Part shown: in pieces, positions 6,181-7,357 of the stretch | How the letters are laid out: every line of letters begins with the position of its first letter | Numbering within the stretch: position 1 is the stretch's first letter | From: an uncultured Senegalimassilia sp. | GTDB taxonomy: Bacteria > Actinomycetota > Coriobacteriia > Coriobacteriales > Eggerthellaceae | Assembly: GCF_934630535.1 (NCBI RefSeq) | Contig: NZ_CAKTVU010000037.1 | Coordinates: forward strand, 1-7,357 | Direction: 5' to 3' | Length of the DNA stretch: 7,357 bases | The notes under the pieces: model-generated | Told to the model about the DNA's origin: nothing | Database searches by the model: none | The model's input: only the letters and a program-made list of their open reading frames with translations | Position numbers and translations under genes: made by a program

Positions 6181-6804
6181 CTACATGCCAAGCTTGGCAA
6201 AGTGCTTCGAGAACACCTTGGTACCGATGAAGCCGCCGACGAGGCCGCCAGCGATGGTGGCAGCGCCGGTAACGACGCCCATCGGGCTTAGAATCGAGTT
6301 AACGAGCGTTTGGCCGTACTCGAGGGTCATGCCGGCCTGAACGCACATCTCGGCATAAGCCTCGCCCATCATGAGGATGAGAGAGATCTGCCCCAGCCAG
6401 AAGCAGAACGTGAACGCGGCAAAGGCGCAGATAAGCTTGGTCTTGGTGCGCTTCTGCGGATCGCCTGCGATAAGGTCTGCCACGATACCGCCCACAACAA
6501 TGCCGACAGGACCGCTCCAGAACATGCCCATCAGAAGGCCGACAGCACCAACGATGATGCCCATGATGGCGATCGCGCCACGCTTCGGGACGCGATAGGC
6601 CAGGTACATGAACACGGTACCAGCGAACAACGCGCCTACCGTGTGAGTAAACCAGCACAGGTTGGCATTCGCGCTAAAGATAATCGAGAGCACCATGAAC
6701 ACTAGGAACAAAAGGATGCCGAACACGGCGATAAAGACGAAGTCTTTCGGGTTCAAGCCATCACGTTCCTTGGCGGCAGAACCGATTGTTGCTTTGCTTG
6801 TCAT
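6181..6804 (-). CDS. ECF transporter S component, MptD/TIGR02185 family
   Basis: A 207-residue, strongly hydrophobic membrane protein. Helices are predicted near 22-44, 48-70, 76-96, 101-114, 122-146 and 170-195, the usual six for an ECF S component. The glycine-rich GPVGIVVGGIVADLIAG stretch (98-114), followed by a positively charged loop (QKRTKTK), is typical of the Trep_Strep/TIGR02185 (MptD) family of putative S components. These capture a substrate and pass it into the cell when coupled to EcfT and ATPase subunits. The ligand of this family is not established. ATG 6804 has AAAGG 7 nt upstream. The gene begins 18 nt after the ECF ATPase stop and ends 21 nt before the first ABC half-transporter, so it is in the same operon. 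The family call is fairly firm; the substrate is unknown. Confidence 0.85.
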   Translation of the reverse strand: MTSKATIGSAAKERDGLNPKDFVFIAVFGILLFLVFMVLSIIFSANANLCWFTHTVGALFAGTVFMYLAYRVPKRGAIAIMGIIVGAVGLLMGMFWSGPVGIVVGGIVADLIAGDPQKRTKTKLICAFAAFTFCFWLGQISLILMMGEAYAEMCVQAGMTLEYGQTLVNSILSPMGVVTGAATIAGGLVGGFIGTKVFSKHFAKLGM

Positions 6805-6822
6805 TGTGAAACCTTTCTCTTG

Positions 6823-7357
6823 TTACTGTATTTCTGCAAACCCGAAATTAAGCTTCAACTTCGGAAGCGTTGCCTTGTTTAAGGGGAAGCGCTCGGCGAT
6901 GCGCCCGTCTTCGACCAGGGCTATCTCATCGCATGCCGAGCAGAGGAATTCATAGTCGTGCGAGACAACGCAGACAGCGATTCCCGCATCGCGCATGCGC
7001 GCGATCTGGGCATCTATTCGACGCATGTTGCGATAATCCAAGCCACTCGTAGGCTCGTCGAGAATCATCGCGCGGGCGCTCGAAAGCAAGCCGGCAGCGA
7101 TGGAAAGCCGTTGGCGCTCCCCGCCTGAAAGGGAGAGCGGATGCCTGTCGGCAAGACCCTCGAGGGCAAGCGCAGCCTTTATTGCTGCAATCCGGTCCTT
7201 ATTACCTAGGCTGTCTTCCGCGCCATCCGAAGAGCACGCGCTTGCAAGCTCATCGTCGACTGTGCTGCTGAACAACTGGTATCCCGGTTCTTGCATAACC
7301 AGGTACACGCGCCCCGCCCGTTTCCTTGCGCGAAGCGGCACGTCGTCGACCTCGATC
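6823..7357 (-). CDS. ECF-type ABC ATPase, N-terminus outside window
   Basis: The C-terminal 177 residues of an ATP-binding subunit; Walker A and everything before it lie beyond the right edge. Visible motifs are the Q-loop VMQEPGYQLFSSTVDDEL (a form typical of ECF/Cbi-type ATPases), signature LSGGERQR, Walker B AMILDEPTSGLD with its catalytic Glu, and the switch region VVSHDYEF. A short tail (PKLKLNFGFAEIQ) follows the ATPase core. The TAA at 6823-6825 is 18 nt before the S-component gene. The subunit should bind EcfT coupling helices at the membrane and energise the S component. The Q-loop lies very near the visible N-terminus, so a further 60 or more residues are missing. In this gene family the ATPase is often a fused pair of ATPase domains, so this may be the second half of a much longer protein. 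Confidence 0.88.
   Translation of the reverse strand, partial: IEVDDVPLRARKRAGRVYLVMQEPGYQLFSSTVDDELASACSSDGAEDSLGNKDRIAAIKAALALEGLADRHPLSLSGGERQRLSIAAGLLSSARAMILDEPTSGLDYRNMRRIDAQIARMRDAGIAVCVVSHDYEFLCSACDEIALVEDGRIAERFPLNKATLPKLKLNFGFAEIQ

Noticed and set aside
5441..6340. 299-codon plus-strand open frame
   Set aside because: It is antisense to both the first ABC gene and the S-component gene, crossing their junction. Its Ser/Thr/Arg-rich product matches nothing.
1..7357. CRISPR array, tRNA, rRNA, complete insertion sequence
   Set aside because: No regularly spaced direct repeats, no tRNA cloverleaf or rRNA segment, and no transposase were seen. The only mobile-type signal is the REP-like hairpin at 2316-2380.

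Overview
The window is GC-rich, gene-dense bacterial DNA. Its short RBSs of the AAGGGG type, ECF-type uptake genes, DUF364/DUF4213 gene and GGGACTGA-type palindromic repeat fit an anaerobic gut actinobacterium of the Coriobacteriia, most likely Eggerthellaceae. This placement rests on gene content and style, not on a marker gene.

Left end (1-445): the 5' part of a DUF4160 gene runs leftward off the window. Upstream of it is a consensus sigma-70-type promoter (TTGACA, 17 bp, TATAAT) embedded in a long, nearly perfect dyad that looks like a repressor operator. The leader between promoter and gene holds two further hairpins. Next (445-2110) come two divergently transcribed genes. One is a DUF4213/DUF364 protein (proposed heavy-metal chelation family, minus strand). 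The other is a THEP1-like P-loop NTPase (plus strand). They share a 112-bp spacer that contains a second, smaller dyad covering the NTPase -10 box.

Middle (2111-2549): a 439-bp convergent intergenic region without a convincing gene. It carries a 65-bp REP-like perfect-stem hairpin and smaller hairpins.

Right (2550-7357): a tight four-gene minus-strand operon. In transcription order it encodes the C-terminal part of an ECF-type ABC ATPase (cut by the window edge), an MptD/TIGR02185-family ECF S component, and two exporter-fold ABC half-transporters whose genes overlap by 11 nt. The S component and ATPase look like a substrate-capture module. The two half-transporters probably form a heterodimer of the kind that includes YbtPQ/IrtAB siderophore importers. 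Together they suggest an uptake system for a small molecule such as a metallophore or cofactor, but the substrate cannot be read from the sequence. The operon promoter, the rest of the ATPase and probably an EcfT gene lie beyond the right edge.
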